A stretch of DNA of 28,357 nucleotides, taken from positions 1 through 28,357 of IMG/VR virus record IMGVR_UViG_3300042449_000709. One strand, written 5' to 3'. Of this stretch, positions 14,483-21,212 are shown piece by piece (positions within the stretch are counted from its first letter, which is position 1; the number at the start of each line of letters is the position of its first letter). The notes beneath the pieces were generated by a model. It made no database searches and had not been told where the DNA came from. It saw only the letters and a list, made by a program, of their open reading frames with translations. A program made the position numbers and the translations under genes. Origin of the DNA: a virus.

Positions 14483-14592
14483 GGTCATATGGCAGAGTGG
14501 CTTAATGCTGAGCATACATAGAGTGGATGGGTGGTTTGTATGGAACCGACATTGTACCCATTTGCCCACAGGTTCGACTCCTGTTGTGACTA
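14483..14592 (+). tRNA. tRNA-like RNA 2, enlarged anticodon region
   Basis: Acceptor GGTCATA (14483-14489) pairs with TGTGACT (14585-14591) using two G-U pairs. U8, G9 and a D arm GCA/TGC with GG in the loop follow (14490-14508). The T arm (14568-14584) is identical to that of RNA 1. The middle has a stem CATAC/GTATG (14513-14517/14538-14542) around 20 bases and a long extra region where ATGGGT and ACCCAT can pair. No anticodon with U33 is evident. A GCTCG-GAAAGA-CGAGC hairpin lies just before it (14462-14477). Confidence 0.5.
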
Positions 14593-14601
14593 CAAAAGAT
14601 T

Positions 14602-15900
14602 ATGATAGAATACCTGCCGAAACAAAATGAAGCACTGCGTGTGTTGGGTAATTCACACCCGGCACGTGTGGTGCTTTTCGGTGGTGCAGCAGGTGGAAGT
14701 AAGTCATTCATTGGTTGTGCATGGCAAATAAGCCGCAGGTTTAAGTATCCAGGCACGCGAGGCTTGATAGGTCGCAGTAAGTTGGATACGTTAAAGAAGA
14801 CCACGCTGAAGACATTCTTTGAGGTAGCGCAGATGTTTGGACTTGCGCCAAATGAACACTACACCATTAATAATCAAACGCACGTTATCACGTTCAGTAA
14901 TGGCAGCGAGATAATCCTGAAAGACTTGTTTGCTTATCCAAGTGACCCTGAATTTCACGCACTCGGTGGACTGGAGTTGACCGATGCGTATGTGGATGAA
15001 GCTGCGCAGGTATCAAAGAGGGCAATTGACATATTGCAATCACGCATCCGTTTTAAGCTACGCGAATTTGATTTAGCACCCAAGATGCTGCTCACGTGCA
15101 ATCCGTCCAAAGGATGGCTTTACAATGAGTTTTACGCACCATTCAAAGCAGATAACTTAGCGCAGCACCTTGCATTCATCCCATCGCTACCAACGGACAA
15201 CCCACACCTACCTGAAAGCTACATCGAAACACTTGAACGGTTGCCCGAAATAGATAGACGAAGATTGTTGTATGGAGATTGGGAATACGATGAAAGCGTG
15301 GACAACCTGTACCAATACGATGATTTGGTGCGCTGCTTCCGGGATGAAGAAGCCAAAGGTGAAAAGTACATCAGTGCCGACATCGCACGACTTGGAAAAG
15401 ACCGTAGTGTCATTTGCGTATGGCATGGTTTGCAGTTGATGGAGATACACGAACTACGCAAGCAACCAATAACAACTGTTGTCGCTACCATTCGCCAGTT
15501 ATGCGACAGGCACGCAATCAAATTAAGCAATGTGATCTGTGATGAAGATGGTGTAGGTGGTGGCGTGGTTGATAGCTTAAAGTGTCGCGGCTTCCTTAAT
15601 GGCGGCAGAGCCAAGCAATCAGATAAGTTCACCAATCAAAAGGCTGAGTGCTATTTTAAGTTAGCAGAATTAATCGAGCAGAACAAAGTAATCTTCAAAG
15701 TGAATCAGTTCCGCGATGTCATCGTGCAAGAACTGGACATGATACGCAGAAGGCAACCCGAAGCCGATGGCAAGTTAGCCGTAATTGGCAAAGATGAGAT
15801 AGCCCGCATGCACGGTAAGTCACCCGATTACGCTGATGCTATTATGATGCGCATGTACTTTGAACTATTCCCAAATTACGGTAGCTATTCGTGGGCGTAG
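14602..15900 (+). CDS. terL: Terminase large subunit (packaging motor)
   Basis: The 432-residue protein has the terminase ATPase and nuclease parts. Walker A is GGAAGGSKS (residues 27-35), Walker B is DAYVDEA (128-134), and the coupling motif is TCNPSKGWL (165-173). The nuclease part has ISADIARLGKDRSV with Asp260, CDEDGVGGG with Asp314/Asp316, and DYADAIMM with Asp412, the usual three acidic positions of RNase H-fold terminases. It packages DNA into the procapsid through the portal. It stands in the early rightward block and not beside the portal (22746), which is unusual. The start is preceded by two tRNA-like RNAs with no room for a separate strong promoter. Confidence 0.95.
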   Translation: MIEYLPKQNEALRVLGNSHPARVVLFGGAAGGSKSFIGCAWQISRRFKYPGTRGLIGRSKLDTLKKTTLKTFFEVAQMFGLAPNEHYTINNQTHVITFSNGSEIILKDLFAYPSDPEFHALGGLELTDAYVDEAAQVSKRAIDILQSRIRFKLREFDLAPKMLLTCNPSKGWLYNEFYAPFKADNLAQHLAFIPSLPTDNPHLPESYIETLERLPEIDRRRLLYGDWEYDESVDNLYQYDDLVRCFRDEEAKGEKYISADIARLGKDRSVICVWHGLQLMEIHELRKQPITTVVATIRQLCDRHAIKLSNVICDEDGVGGGVVDSLKCRGFLNGGRAKQSDKFTNQKAECYFKLAELIEQNKVIFKVNQFRDVIVQELDMIRRRQPEADGKLAVIGKDEIARMHGKSPDYADAIMMRMYFELFPNYGSYSWA

Positions 15901-16068
15901 TGTACCCTTGAGAGTATAAACGAGGGTAATTGTGTTGCATTTATACCCTTATAGGTATAGTCAAGGTGGTTACAATTTGTAACCAATTGCAATTTTAACA
16001 ATTTTTAACAGGGTGAGTGTAAGTAGTTGCACTATCTTCGCCCTATCAATAACAATAAATCTTATCAC
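15901..16068 (+). promoter_or_regulatory. Intergenic region with three inverted repeats
   Basis: This 168-base gap holds TACCCT/AGGGTA (15903-15908/15923-15928), TATACC-CTTATA-GGTATA (15942-15959) and the perfect 7-base palindrome GGTTACA-ATT-TGTAACC (15968-15984). A TATCTTCG close to a -7 box lies at 16033-16040, but no TTG stands 17-23 bases before it. The repeats look like operators or a weak terminator. No T-run follows the first one. Confidence 0.4.
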
Positions 16069-16173
16069 ATGAAAAAAGCATCTACCATTCTCCGTTACAT
16101 CATTGGCGCAATTATCATCTTCGCAGTTCTAAGCTACTGCCAAGAACTGAACGACTGCCTAATGAATCACTAA
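16069..16173 (+). CDS. Tiny membrane protein, 34 aa
   Basis: An ATG at 16069 opens 34 residues (MKKASTILRYIIGAIIIFAVL, then SYCQELNDCLMNH) ended by TAA at 16171. The hydrophobic run LRYIIGAIIIFAVLSY is a single transmembrane helix with a basic N-terminus. Two Cys (near residues 24 and 30) lie after the helix. Single-pass micropeptides like this are common in phages, for example as host-envelope modulators, but I cannot name it. It is the first gene after the repeat-rich gap and before the annealing protein. Confidence 0.55.
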   Translation: MKKASTILRYIIGAIIIFAVLSYCQELNDCLMNH

Positions 16174-16200
16174 GCAAACCAATCAATAATCAATAACGAC

Positions 16201-16872
16201 ATGAACTTTCACAAAGACAATCTTGAAGCATTGCAGAAGTTTCAGCAGATGCTCAATGCAGAACCCGACCCGCTCGGAGTTGAATCTACACCCGACAAGA
16301 AGGCGCAAACCTTAGTCATCAGCCACGTTGAAACCACCCTGGATGAATTATTCTTTGGGCATTGGCGCACTGAGAACTTTAAATGGGCGGTACTTGCTAA
16401 CGAAGTGCAGGCATCACTTGAGTTAGTCGTGATTCACCCCATCAGCGGATACGAACTAAAGCGCACCGGTGCCGCATCGGTAATCATCATGGTAGACAAA
16501 GTACCCGACAACGTATTTGGTAGCGATCGCAATAGATGGGCATTAAACCCCGATAACAAGAAAGCTAACGCAATGGACTTGGCGTTTGGTAAACTCAAAG
16601 CAGAGTGCCTTAAAAACGCTGCATTGTCACTTGGCAAGGTGTTCGGTCGTGACCTTAACCGCAAGAACAAAGACACATACAAGCCATTCAAGTTGAAGGG
16701 TGCGCTTGGTCGTGGGCATGAGCAGGATGTGGCGTATGTGCGCGAACTCATTCAGCAGGCAACCGACATCACTCAGCTCATGAAAATCTTCAAGGCCTGC
16801 AGTCCTGAGGTATTGGCTGAGGTAGGCGATGAACTCAACGCCAAAAAAGACCTGTACGGTCTTGGCGAATAA
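16201..16872 (+). CDS. Rad52-like single-strand annealing protein
   Basis: The 223-residue protein has the motif LDELFFGHWRTENFKW, then NEVQASLELVVIHPISGYE, RTGAASVIIMV, and LKAECLKNAALSLGKVFGRDL, ending in a helical tail. Alternating beta strands followed by an A-x-x-x-A-L..G..FGR block is characteristic of Rad52-superfamily (Sak or DUF1071-like) phage recombinases. It is directly followed by an exonuclease, giving a Red-type annealing protein/exonuclease pair. The family name is inferred from pattern, because no residue here is fully diagnostic. The protein would anneal complementary strands during phage replication and repair. Confidence 0.6.
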   Translation: MNFHKDNLEALQKFQQMLNAEPDPLGVESTPDKKAQTLVISHVETTLDELFFGHWRTENFKWAVLANEVQASLELVVIHPISGYELKRTGAASVIIMVDKVPDNVFGSDRNRWALNPDNKKANAMDLAFGKLKAECLKNAALSLGKVFGRDLNRKNKDTYKPFKLKGALGRGHEQDVAYVRELIQQATDITQLMKIFKACSPEVLAEVGDELNAKKDLYGLGE

Positions 16873-16903
16873 TTGTATATTTGACCATCAATAACAACAA
16901 CAA

Positions 16904-17671
16904 ATGGAAAACGTATTATTTAGAGCGTCACAACTTGGTAAGTTGATGACCGATGCAAGAACCAAAACAGGTCTTAGCGAAACCACAAAGAGCGCACTAC
17001 TGGAAGTCTATGTGCAGCACAAGTACAAACGCTACAAAGAAATCAGCAACAAGTACATTGAAAAAGGTTTGGCGGTTGAGAATGATGCCATAGACATGTG
17101 GCGTCGTGAGCGCAAACAAATCGTGTTCAAGAACGAGCAGATGTTCCAAAACCAATTTGTGAAAGGCACGCCCGACCTGCTCATTATTGATGACAACGAC
17201 AAGTGTTTGAACGTGCCTGACATCAAATCTTCATGGAGCATCCACACCTTCATGGATTCAAAGCAGGATGACTTGAGCAAAGACTACTACTGGCAAGGGC
17301 AGGCATACATGTGGCTAACGGGCGCACCAACTGCAACCTTCTGCTTCGTGCTTGTCAATGCACCCATCGAAATGATTAACGATGAGAAGTATCGATTGGC
17401 ACGCAGGCTCAATCTTATTGATCCACAAGGTGACCCTACCTTTATCAAGAAGGCGCAGAGCATTGAGCGCAACATGATATACGACATGGAGCAGTTCATG
17501 CGCGATTACCCGGATGCAGATTTGGAATCGCACCGCACCGAATGGGTGTACGACATACCAGTTCAAGAGCGCATACACGAAAAGAGTATTGCGTATGATG
17601 AGGCAGCAATCGCAAAGCTTCAGGAGCGTGTACCAATGTGGCGTGAATACCTTAATACTTTATCACTATGA
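16904..17671 (+). CDS. Phage exonuclease (YqaJ/lambda-Exo-like, PD-(D/E)XK)
   Basis: The 255-residue protein starts MENVLFRASQLGKLMTD, where RASQLGKLM is the typical first motif of YqaJ-like nucleases. It continues KGLAVENDAIDMWRRE with Glu59, then KGTPDLLIIDDND with Asp91, DIKSSWS with Asp106 and Lys108 (D-x-K), and DYYWQGQAYMWLTGA with Gln131. All catalytic positions of the fold are present. It should resect double-stranded ends and work with the annealing protein in front of it. The region before it has TATATTTG at 16876 but no proper -33 element, so it probably shares the upstream message. Confidence 0.85.
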   Translation: MENVLFRASQLGKLMTDARTKTGLSETTKSALLEVYVQHKYKRYKEISNKYIEKGLAVENDAIDMWRRERKQIVFKNEQMFQNQFVKGTPDLLIIDDNDKCLNVPDIKSSWSIHTFMDSKQDDLSKDYYWQGQAYMWLTGAPTATFCFVLVNAPIEMINDEKYRLARRLNLIDPQGDPTFIKKAQSIERNMIYDMEQFMRDYPDADLESHRTEWVYDIPVQERIHEKSIAYDEAAIAKLQERVPMWREYLNTLSL

Positions 17672-17922
17672 AAAAACAAACAGCAGTAGAGTGGTTAATA
17701 GAGCAAGTCAACCACAAAGGAGTTGTTTATAACAACTATCATATGATAACAGATATACCAAAAGAGATTATTGAACAAGCCAAAGCAATGGAGAAAGAGC
17801 AGATGTATGATGCTATTCGTTATACAATTGAAGAACAGTATTGGCGTAGAACATGGGCAAATTGTGAAGCTACATTGCCAGTAGCGGAAGAGTATTATTT
17901 TCTAACATTTGAAGATAAATAA
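17668..17922 (+). CDS. 'QTAVEWL' family small phage protein, copy 2
   Basis: The 84-residue protein starts MKKQTAVEWLIEQVNHKGV and contains IEQAKAMEKEQMYDAIRYTIEE. It is a paralogue of the gene at 10151. The first 23 bases around the QTAVEW codons are identical, whereas the rest differs, so the conserved start probably matters for function. It overlaps the exonuclease gene by the last 4 bases. The C-terminus ends FLTFEDK. It stands directly before another small gene and the second KEKA copy. Confidence 0.65.
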   Translation: MKKQTAVEWLIEQVNHKGVVYNNYHMITDIPKEIIEQAKAMEKEQMYDAIRYTIEEQYWRRTWANCEATLPVAEEYYFLTFEDK

Positions 17923-18062
17923 TGACCACTGACCAACTCAAAGACCATGTGCGCAATTCAATGCAGCACTACTACAACAAAGAACAAGTAATCGAATTAA
18001 TCAATAAGCTAAACAATGAAAGCAAAGGAAAAGGCATGGCAACTGTACTCCAACTATTTTGA
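17922..18062 (+). CDS. Small hypothetical protein, 46 aa
   Basis: An ATG at 17922 shares its first base with the previous stop (TAATG) and opens a frame of 46 residues: MTTDQLKDHVRNSMQHYYNK, then EQVIELINKLNNESKGKG, ending TVLQLF at TGA 18060-18062. It overlaps the start of the next gene by 47 bases in another frame. The sequence is amphipathic and helical, with no membrane segment. The coupling at the start argues that it is translated. Function unknown. Confidence 0.55.
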   Translation: MTTDQLKDHVRNSMQHYYNKEQVIELINKLNNESKGKGMATVLQLF

Positions 18063-18297
18063 CATAGTCGAAGGCGGTGAGCAGTTAGGGGAACTTGCAG
18101 TGGTGCATCTCAAAGCAGTGAACGCTGCGCTCTATTGTGTCGATGAGGCAATCACTAACGCACCTGATGAGATAATGCAGGACTTCGAAGGCACGGGTGA
18201 ATACTACAGCGTGAAAGCATACTACATGCACGTAAAGAACGAACTACTAAAATTGACAAAGTATGAAGCGAAAAGAAATGATGTCCCTAACCAATGA
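18016..18297 (+). CDS. 'KEKA' family small phage protein, copy 2
   Basis: The 93-residue protein starts MKAKEKAWQLYSNYFDIVEGG, contains VHLKAVNAALYCVDEAITNA, and ends near YYSVKAYYMHVKNELLKL. It shares layout with the gene at 10384: an N-terminal KEKA helix, then an A-x-x-C/A-x-x-x-VDEI helix, then a closing Y-x-x-VK-N-E-L helix. Together with the QTAVEWL copy it makes a second instance of the same pair. The proteins are small and acidic. The repeated pairing suggests a shared role that is not identified here. Confidence 0.65.
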   Translation: MKAKEKAWQLYSNYFDIVEGGEQLGELAVVHLKAVNAALYCVDEAITNAPDEIMQDFEGTGEYYSVKAYYMHVKNELLKLTKYEAKRNDVPNQ

Positions 18298-18421
18298 CGA
18301 GTTGCGGCTGCTTCGCCACAAGTACCTGGGGATGGTTGGTAAAACACCATCGGAAAAGGATTACATCAATAGAACTTTAATTAGAATCAGACAAGAACTT
18401 TTTATCCGACAAGCACAATGA
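18263..18421 (+). CDS. Small basic protein, 52 aa
   Basis: An ATG at 18263 inside the preceding gene opens 52 residues (MKRKEMMSLTNDELRLLRHKYLG, then TLIRIRQELFIRQAQ) ending with TGA at 18419-18421. That stop overlaps the next ATG at 18418 (ATGA). The protein is basic, with a short L/N/D-E-L-R-L-L helix and an R-x-R-Q-E-L helix, possibly nucleic-acid binding. The overlap pattern fits the rest of this compact operon. Confidence 0.5.
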   Translation: MKRKEMMSLTNDELRLLRHKYLGMVGKTPSEKDYINRTLIRIRQELFIRQAQ

Positions 18422-18630
18422 CACAAGAGAAAAAAGAAACCGCCATTCGCAGACTGCACCTAACGCTCAAGCGCAGGTTCAAAGGTCAAGCCATCAAAAT
18501 GACATGGGCAGAAATGGAAGGGCTATTGAACGCAGTACAAACCATTGAAATGAACCACATCCATAACTCATACAATGATGGGTACAGGGATGGTGAAACT
18601 GGACAACCAAATAAAACCCAAGTAATATGA
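18418..18630 (+). CDS. Hypothetical protein, 70 aa
   Basis: The 70-residue protein starts MTQEKKETAIRRLHLTLKRRF and has a basic N-terminal helix, then MTWAEMEGLLNAVQTIEMNHI and HNSYNDGYRDGETGQPN. A small helical protein with a G-x-R-D-G-E turn is seen, with no membrane segment. Start and stop overlap neighbours (ATGA at both ends). I do not recognise it. Confidence 0.6.
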   Translation: MTQEKKETAIRRLHLTLKRRFKGQAIKMTWAEMEGLLNAVQTIEMNHIHNSYNDGYRDGETGQPNKTQVI

Positions 18631-18734
18631 TAGCAGCAATAATTGTAGCAATCCCTTTGTGGATAATAGCAATCTCGCTAAGAGACCTGTGCAACCAAAT
18701 CAAAAAATACGATGAAAGCAACACTAACCTTTAA
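18627..18734 (+). CDS. Tiny membrane peptide, 35 aa
   Basis: An ATG at 18627, overlapping the previous TGA, opens 35 residues: MIAAIIVAIPLWIIAISLRD, then LCNQIKKYDESNTNL. The first 18 residues form a hydrophobic transmembrane helix with a short basic tail. The next gene starts inside it at 18712. A membrane micropeptide in an early operon could be envelope-directed. Nothing more can be said. Confidence 0.5.
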   Translation: MIAAIIVAIPLWIIAISLRDLCNQIKKYDESNTNL

Positions 18735-18924
18735 TCTACCCGAAGACGAAGTAGAATACAGCTACACGCTGAATGCTGCCCGCTACAAGGATGCGCTCAA
18801 AGACATCATGAACATGATGCGTAATGAAGTGAAGTATGGCAATCACGATGAGCCAACGCAAGATGCATTAGAAGTCCTATATGAGCAGTTCGGTAAAATA
18901 GTCTACGACTTGCTTGATGAATAG
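18712..18924 (+). CDS. Conserved phage protein, 70 aa
   Basis: The 70-residue protein starts MKATLTFNLPEDEVEYSYTLNAARY and continues LKDIMNMMRNEVKYGN, ending EVLYEQFGKIVYDLLDE. A start of the form K-A-T-L-T-F-x-L-P-E with an LNAA helix and a C-terminal helix is a widely seen phage pattern. It has no known function that I can name. It is followed by a 38-residue frame starting inside its end (ATG at 18917). Confidence 0.65.
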   Translation: MKATLTFNLPEDEVEYSYTLNAARYKDALKDIMNMMRNEVKYGNHDEPTQDALEVLYEQFGKIVYDLLDE

Positions 18925-19033
18925 ATTTCTAATCCTTAGTAGCGGACGCATTATTGCTGCACCTATTGATAGCAATATATCCAAAGAAATACAAGTTGTG
19001 GATTCCTTACCTGATAGCAACTTGGAAGCTTAA
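18917..19033 (+). CDS. Small hypothetical protein, 38 aa
   Basis: ATG at 18917 overlaps the previous stop (TAG ends at 18924) and opens 38 residues: MNRFLILSSGRIIAAPIDS, then NISKEIQVVDSLPDSNLEA, ending TAA at 19031-19033. It is the last rightward gene before the terminator. The N-terminus is mildly hydrophobic but too short for a clear membrane helix. Its existence is supported only by the overlap. Confidence 0.4.
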   Translation: MNRFLILSSGRIIAAPIDSNISKEIQVVDSLPDSNLEA

Positions 19034-19052
19034 TACCCATGTGCTATATTTG
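19022..19052 (+). promoter_or_regulatory. Possible rightward promoter before the terminator
   Basis: TTG at 19022-19024 is followed after 20 bases by TATATTTG at 19045-19052, a full TAnnTTTG match. Transcription from about 19058 would run only ~70 bases into the terminator, so it may make a short RNA. The following bases GCAACG are the same as after the 11821 promoter. Confidence 0.45.
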
Positions 19053-19102
19053 CAACGGTTATGTGATAATACGCATCATTGTTTTTCGTTATTGATTGAA
19101 CA

Positions 19103-19128
19103 AGCCCTCACAACGGTGGGGGCTTTTT
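19103..19128 (+). terminator. Rho-independent terminator of the rightward block
   Basis: AGCCCTCAC (19103-19111), loop AACG, GTGGGGGCT (19116-19124) form a 9-pair stem with one G-U, followed by five T's. It lies between the convergent ends of the early block and the metallophosphoesterase gene. Confidence 0.75.
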
Positions 19129-19130
19129 CT

Positions 19131-20171
19131 TTAACGAATCTTTCCATTTACAATGCGGTAGTTGCTCACTTCAAACTCGCCCGTGTCCATGACACGCACG
19201 TGCGCAAAGCCGTGGTGGTGCTTGTTGATGGGCATGTAATCAGGATGCAATTCGCACAGGCACGCCACACTCCAACAAGTTGTAAGCTTTCCTTTGATGT
19301 TCGGCTCGCTGTGTTCACTCGCCTGATGATGGTGACCGCACAATGCATCCGATTTAGCACGCAAGAACAAACCACGTGCGATGTTTACGGGACTGAATAC
19401 CGATGCGCCTAACTCATGCCCGTGCAATATCGTTAAGTTACCGGCATGGATTATCTGCTTGTCAGGAATAAACGTAATGTTTAACTCATCAAGCTTCATC
19501 AAACTTTCAAAGTTGAACTCATCCATGCCCAAAAGGTCGGGCGCATTACGCATGATGTAGTGGTCATAACGAACATCGTGATTACCACACTTGTAATAGA
19601 TCGCGGCATTAGGGAATAGCTTGCGTAGCGTTGCAAGAAACTGCCGTGTCATCAATACCTCATGCCCGAAGTTTCTTTTGCGTGGGTCTTTTTCAAATCT
19701 GCTAATAGCATAGAAGTCTATGATGTCACCATTGAGCAGGATAGTATTGACTTCATGCTCCAGTCCATACTTCAGCGCAAGTGTTAGTGCCTGAATGTTA
19801 TGGTACGGCACGTGAATATCCGACAACAGCAGGATGTCATTGTGATTTGTCGGTAGTTTGAATGGTTTGTAGTCGCTTTCCTGCGATGGTGGAAGGTCAA
19901 GTGGGTTGCTCGTTTCGGGCGCTAACTCTGCGAGAAGACTATTGAACTGATTAAGGTCAGCAGATAACTTAGACAGGTTGCCTTTAGGCTGCGTTTTAAC
20001 GGGCTGTTCTGCCTTTAGCTTATGATACTTGCGCCATGCATAATACAATCGCTCAAACGAGCTGTATTGCATTGTGATGCCATGCTTAACCATAGCCGCA
20101 CGGATGCGGTCTGCTATTGTACCTGTGCCTGCATGTATCTCTTTGTAGATTTCCGCATGTTGACCTTGCAT
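19131..20171 (-). CDS. Calcineurin-like metallophosphoesterase
   Basis: The 346-residue protein has a 105-residue N-terminal extension with a basic, Lys-rich helical part (SSFERLYYAWRKYHKLKAEQP), then the metallophosphatase core. The motifs are LLLSDIHVPYH (Asp118, His120), LLNGDIID (Asp149), CGNHD (Asn198, His199 region), LHGHE (His250/His252) and GHHH (279-282), the complete set of metal and substrate residues. Such proteins in phages are often called phosphoesterases or SbcD-like, with unknown substrates. The extra N-terminal helix may bind DNA. The gene ends the leftward lysis/structural block, facing the early terminator. Confidence 0.85.
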   Translation of the reverse strand: MQGQHAEIYKEIHAGTGTIADRIRAAMVKHGITMQYSSFERLYYAWRKYHKLKAEQPVKTQPKGNLSKLSADLNQFNSLLAELAPETSNPLDLPPSQESDYKPFKLPTNHNDILLLSDIHVPYHNIQALTLALKYGLEHEVNTILLNGDIIDFYAISRFEKDPRKRNFGHEVLMTRQFLATLRKLFPNAAIYYKCGNHDVRYDHYIMRNAPDLLGMDEFNFESLMKLDELNITFIPDKQIIHAGNLTILHGHELGASVFSPVNIARGLFLRAKSDALCGHHHQASEHSEPNIKGKLTTCWSVACLCELHPDYMPINKHHHGFAHVRVMDTGEFEVSNYRIVNGKIR

Positions 20172-20177
20172 GTAGTG

Positions 20178-20504
20178 TTATTTAGTGCCACGGATGTACC
20201 CGGCTAACTCCGCAAGATTGGTGCTGATGCTCAAATTTTGTGAAGCAATCACATCAATCTTTTTTTCAAGCTTATCAATGGCTTTGTTTTGTTCTTCTTT
20301 CATGGTGTTGAGTTTGGTGTTGAACTCATCCTTCGTGTCTTTAATTGATTCGGATAGCATAGTAACTTCTCTTTTATGATACGATTCAACTTTGCCTAAT
20401 GCACTTGATACTTTGACCACATCGCGCTTAAGTGCGTAGTACAAGCCAGTGAGCGATACTGCTCCACCAATTATTGTGATTAAATCTCGAGGTTGAAAGT
20501 CCAT
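20178..20504 (-). CDS. Membrane-anchored coiled-coil protein, holin-like
   Basis: The 108-residue protein starts MDFQPRDLITIIGGAVSLTGLYYALKRDVV. Residues 8-26 are a single transmembrane helix, followed by a long charged coiled coil (KVESYHKREVTMLSESIKD..., then EEQNKAIDKLEKKIDVI). A single N-terminal helix plus coiled coil fits XhlA/holin-accessory proteins of lysis cassettes. It stands between a spanin-like gene and the metallophosphoesterase, seven bases from the next gene. A structural or spanin role is an alternative. Confidence 0.55.
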   Translation of the reverse strand: MDFQPRDLITIIGGAVSLTGLYYALKRDVVKVSSALGKVESYHKREVTMLSESIKDTKDEFNTKLNTMKEEQNKAIDKLEKKIDVIASQNLSISTNLAELAGYIRGTK

Positions 20505-20506
20505 GA

Positions 20507-20962
20507 TTATAGTATTGCAAAATATATAGTAGAAACTGCTACCGCTGTGATACCTAAAGTGAGGGCTGTGTTAGTAATTATTAACCGCCTGTTCTTCTTT
20601 TTCAAATCCTTTATTTCGTTGTCCTTCTCAGTGGCAATAGCCTTTTCAATGGCCTGCTTATTCGCATAGATTTCAGCGAGTGTTTCATAACTCTGCGCCT
20701 GAATGCCTGTTATCTTAGCGTAATAAGTAGTTTTTAATCTTTCAAGTTGGTACAAGCTATCGATTTCCATAGCCGTGCCGTACCAATACATCATGCTATT
20801 GTAGTTGAGATTGAAAAGTTGCAGATCGTAGGTTGTAAGTTCTGGTGTAAAATCCTGCTTTGAGTAGGCTATCCGACTTTTTGAGCGTTGCGCGAAACTG
20901 AGCAGTGGCATTAGCAGGAGTAGCAGAAAGAATGTTGTAAGTTTCATTGCGGTAAATTTCAT
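20507..20962 (-). CDS. Secreted membrane protein, spanin-like
   Basis: The first ATG gives 151 residues. A second in-frame ATG five codons later (20947, MKLTTFFLLLLLMPLLSFAQ) gives a cleaner signal peptide ending in Ser-Phe-Ala-Gln. The mature part has a helical middle (EIYANKQAIEKAIATEKDNEIKD) and a C-terminal membrane helix (IITNTALTLGITAVAVSTIYFAI). It overlaps the next upstream coiled-coil gene by 167 bases in another frame, a layout reminiscent of Rz/Rz1 pairs, although no lipobox Cys is visible. It is likely part of the lysis cassette with the CHAP endolysin. Confidence 0.55.
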   Translation of the reverse strand: MKFTAMKLTTFFLLLLLMPLLSFAQRSKSRIAYSKQDFTPELTTYDLQLFNLNYNSMMYWYGTAMEIDSLYQLERLKTTYYAKITGIQAQSYETLAEIYANKQAIEKAIATEKDNEIKDLKKKNRRLIITNTALTLGITAVAVSTIYFAIL

Positions 20963-21212
20963 TGGTGATTTGTTGCTGTTGGATGATGGTGTCTTGATGT
21001 ATTTGAAGACTGTCTATCTTCAAAAAAAGACTATCAGTTTTGCTGTTGTTGGTTTCAATGATTTGATAAAGTGAATCGTTAATGCTTTGCAGCCGTTCAA
21101 TAGCAGGGTCTTCCTTTTCCTTGCAGGATTTAACACCAACAATAATCATAATTAACACAACCGCTGCAACCGCTGCGATTAGTACCGTGCTTCTTAGCTT
21201 GTTTTCTTCCAT
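20796..21212 (-). CDS. Membrane-anchored coiled-coil protein, Rz/spanin-like
   Basis: The 138-residue protein starts MEENKLRSTVLIAAVAAVVLIMIIVGVKSC. Residues 8-27 are a transmembrane helix, and the rest is a helical, coiled-coil periplasmic part with many Ser/Asn-rich heptads (IERLQSINDSLYQIIETNNSKTD, LFLKIDSLQIHQDTIIQQ). This topology is that of an inner-membrane spanin (Rz). It overlaps the CHAP gene by 19 bases at its start and the signal-peptide gene by 167 bases at its end. No clear cysteine pattern is seen. The lysis assignment comes from the topology and neighbours. Confidence 0.55.
   Translation of the reverse strand: MEENKLRSTVLIAAVAAVVLIMIIVGVKSCKEKEDPAIERLQSINDSLYQIIETNNSKTDSLFLKIDSLQIHQDTIIQQQQITNEIYRNETYNILSATPANATAQFRATLKKSDSLLKAGFYTRTYNLRSATFQSQLQ

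Noticed and set aside
16876-16883. TATATTTG as a separate promoter for the exonuclease
   Set aside because: No TTG is found 17-23 bases upstream, so only the -7 half is present.
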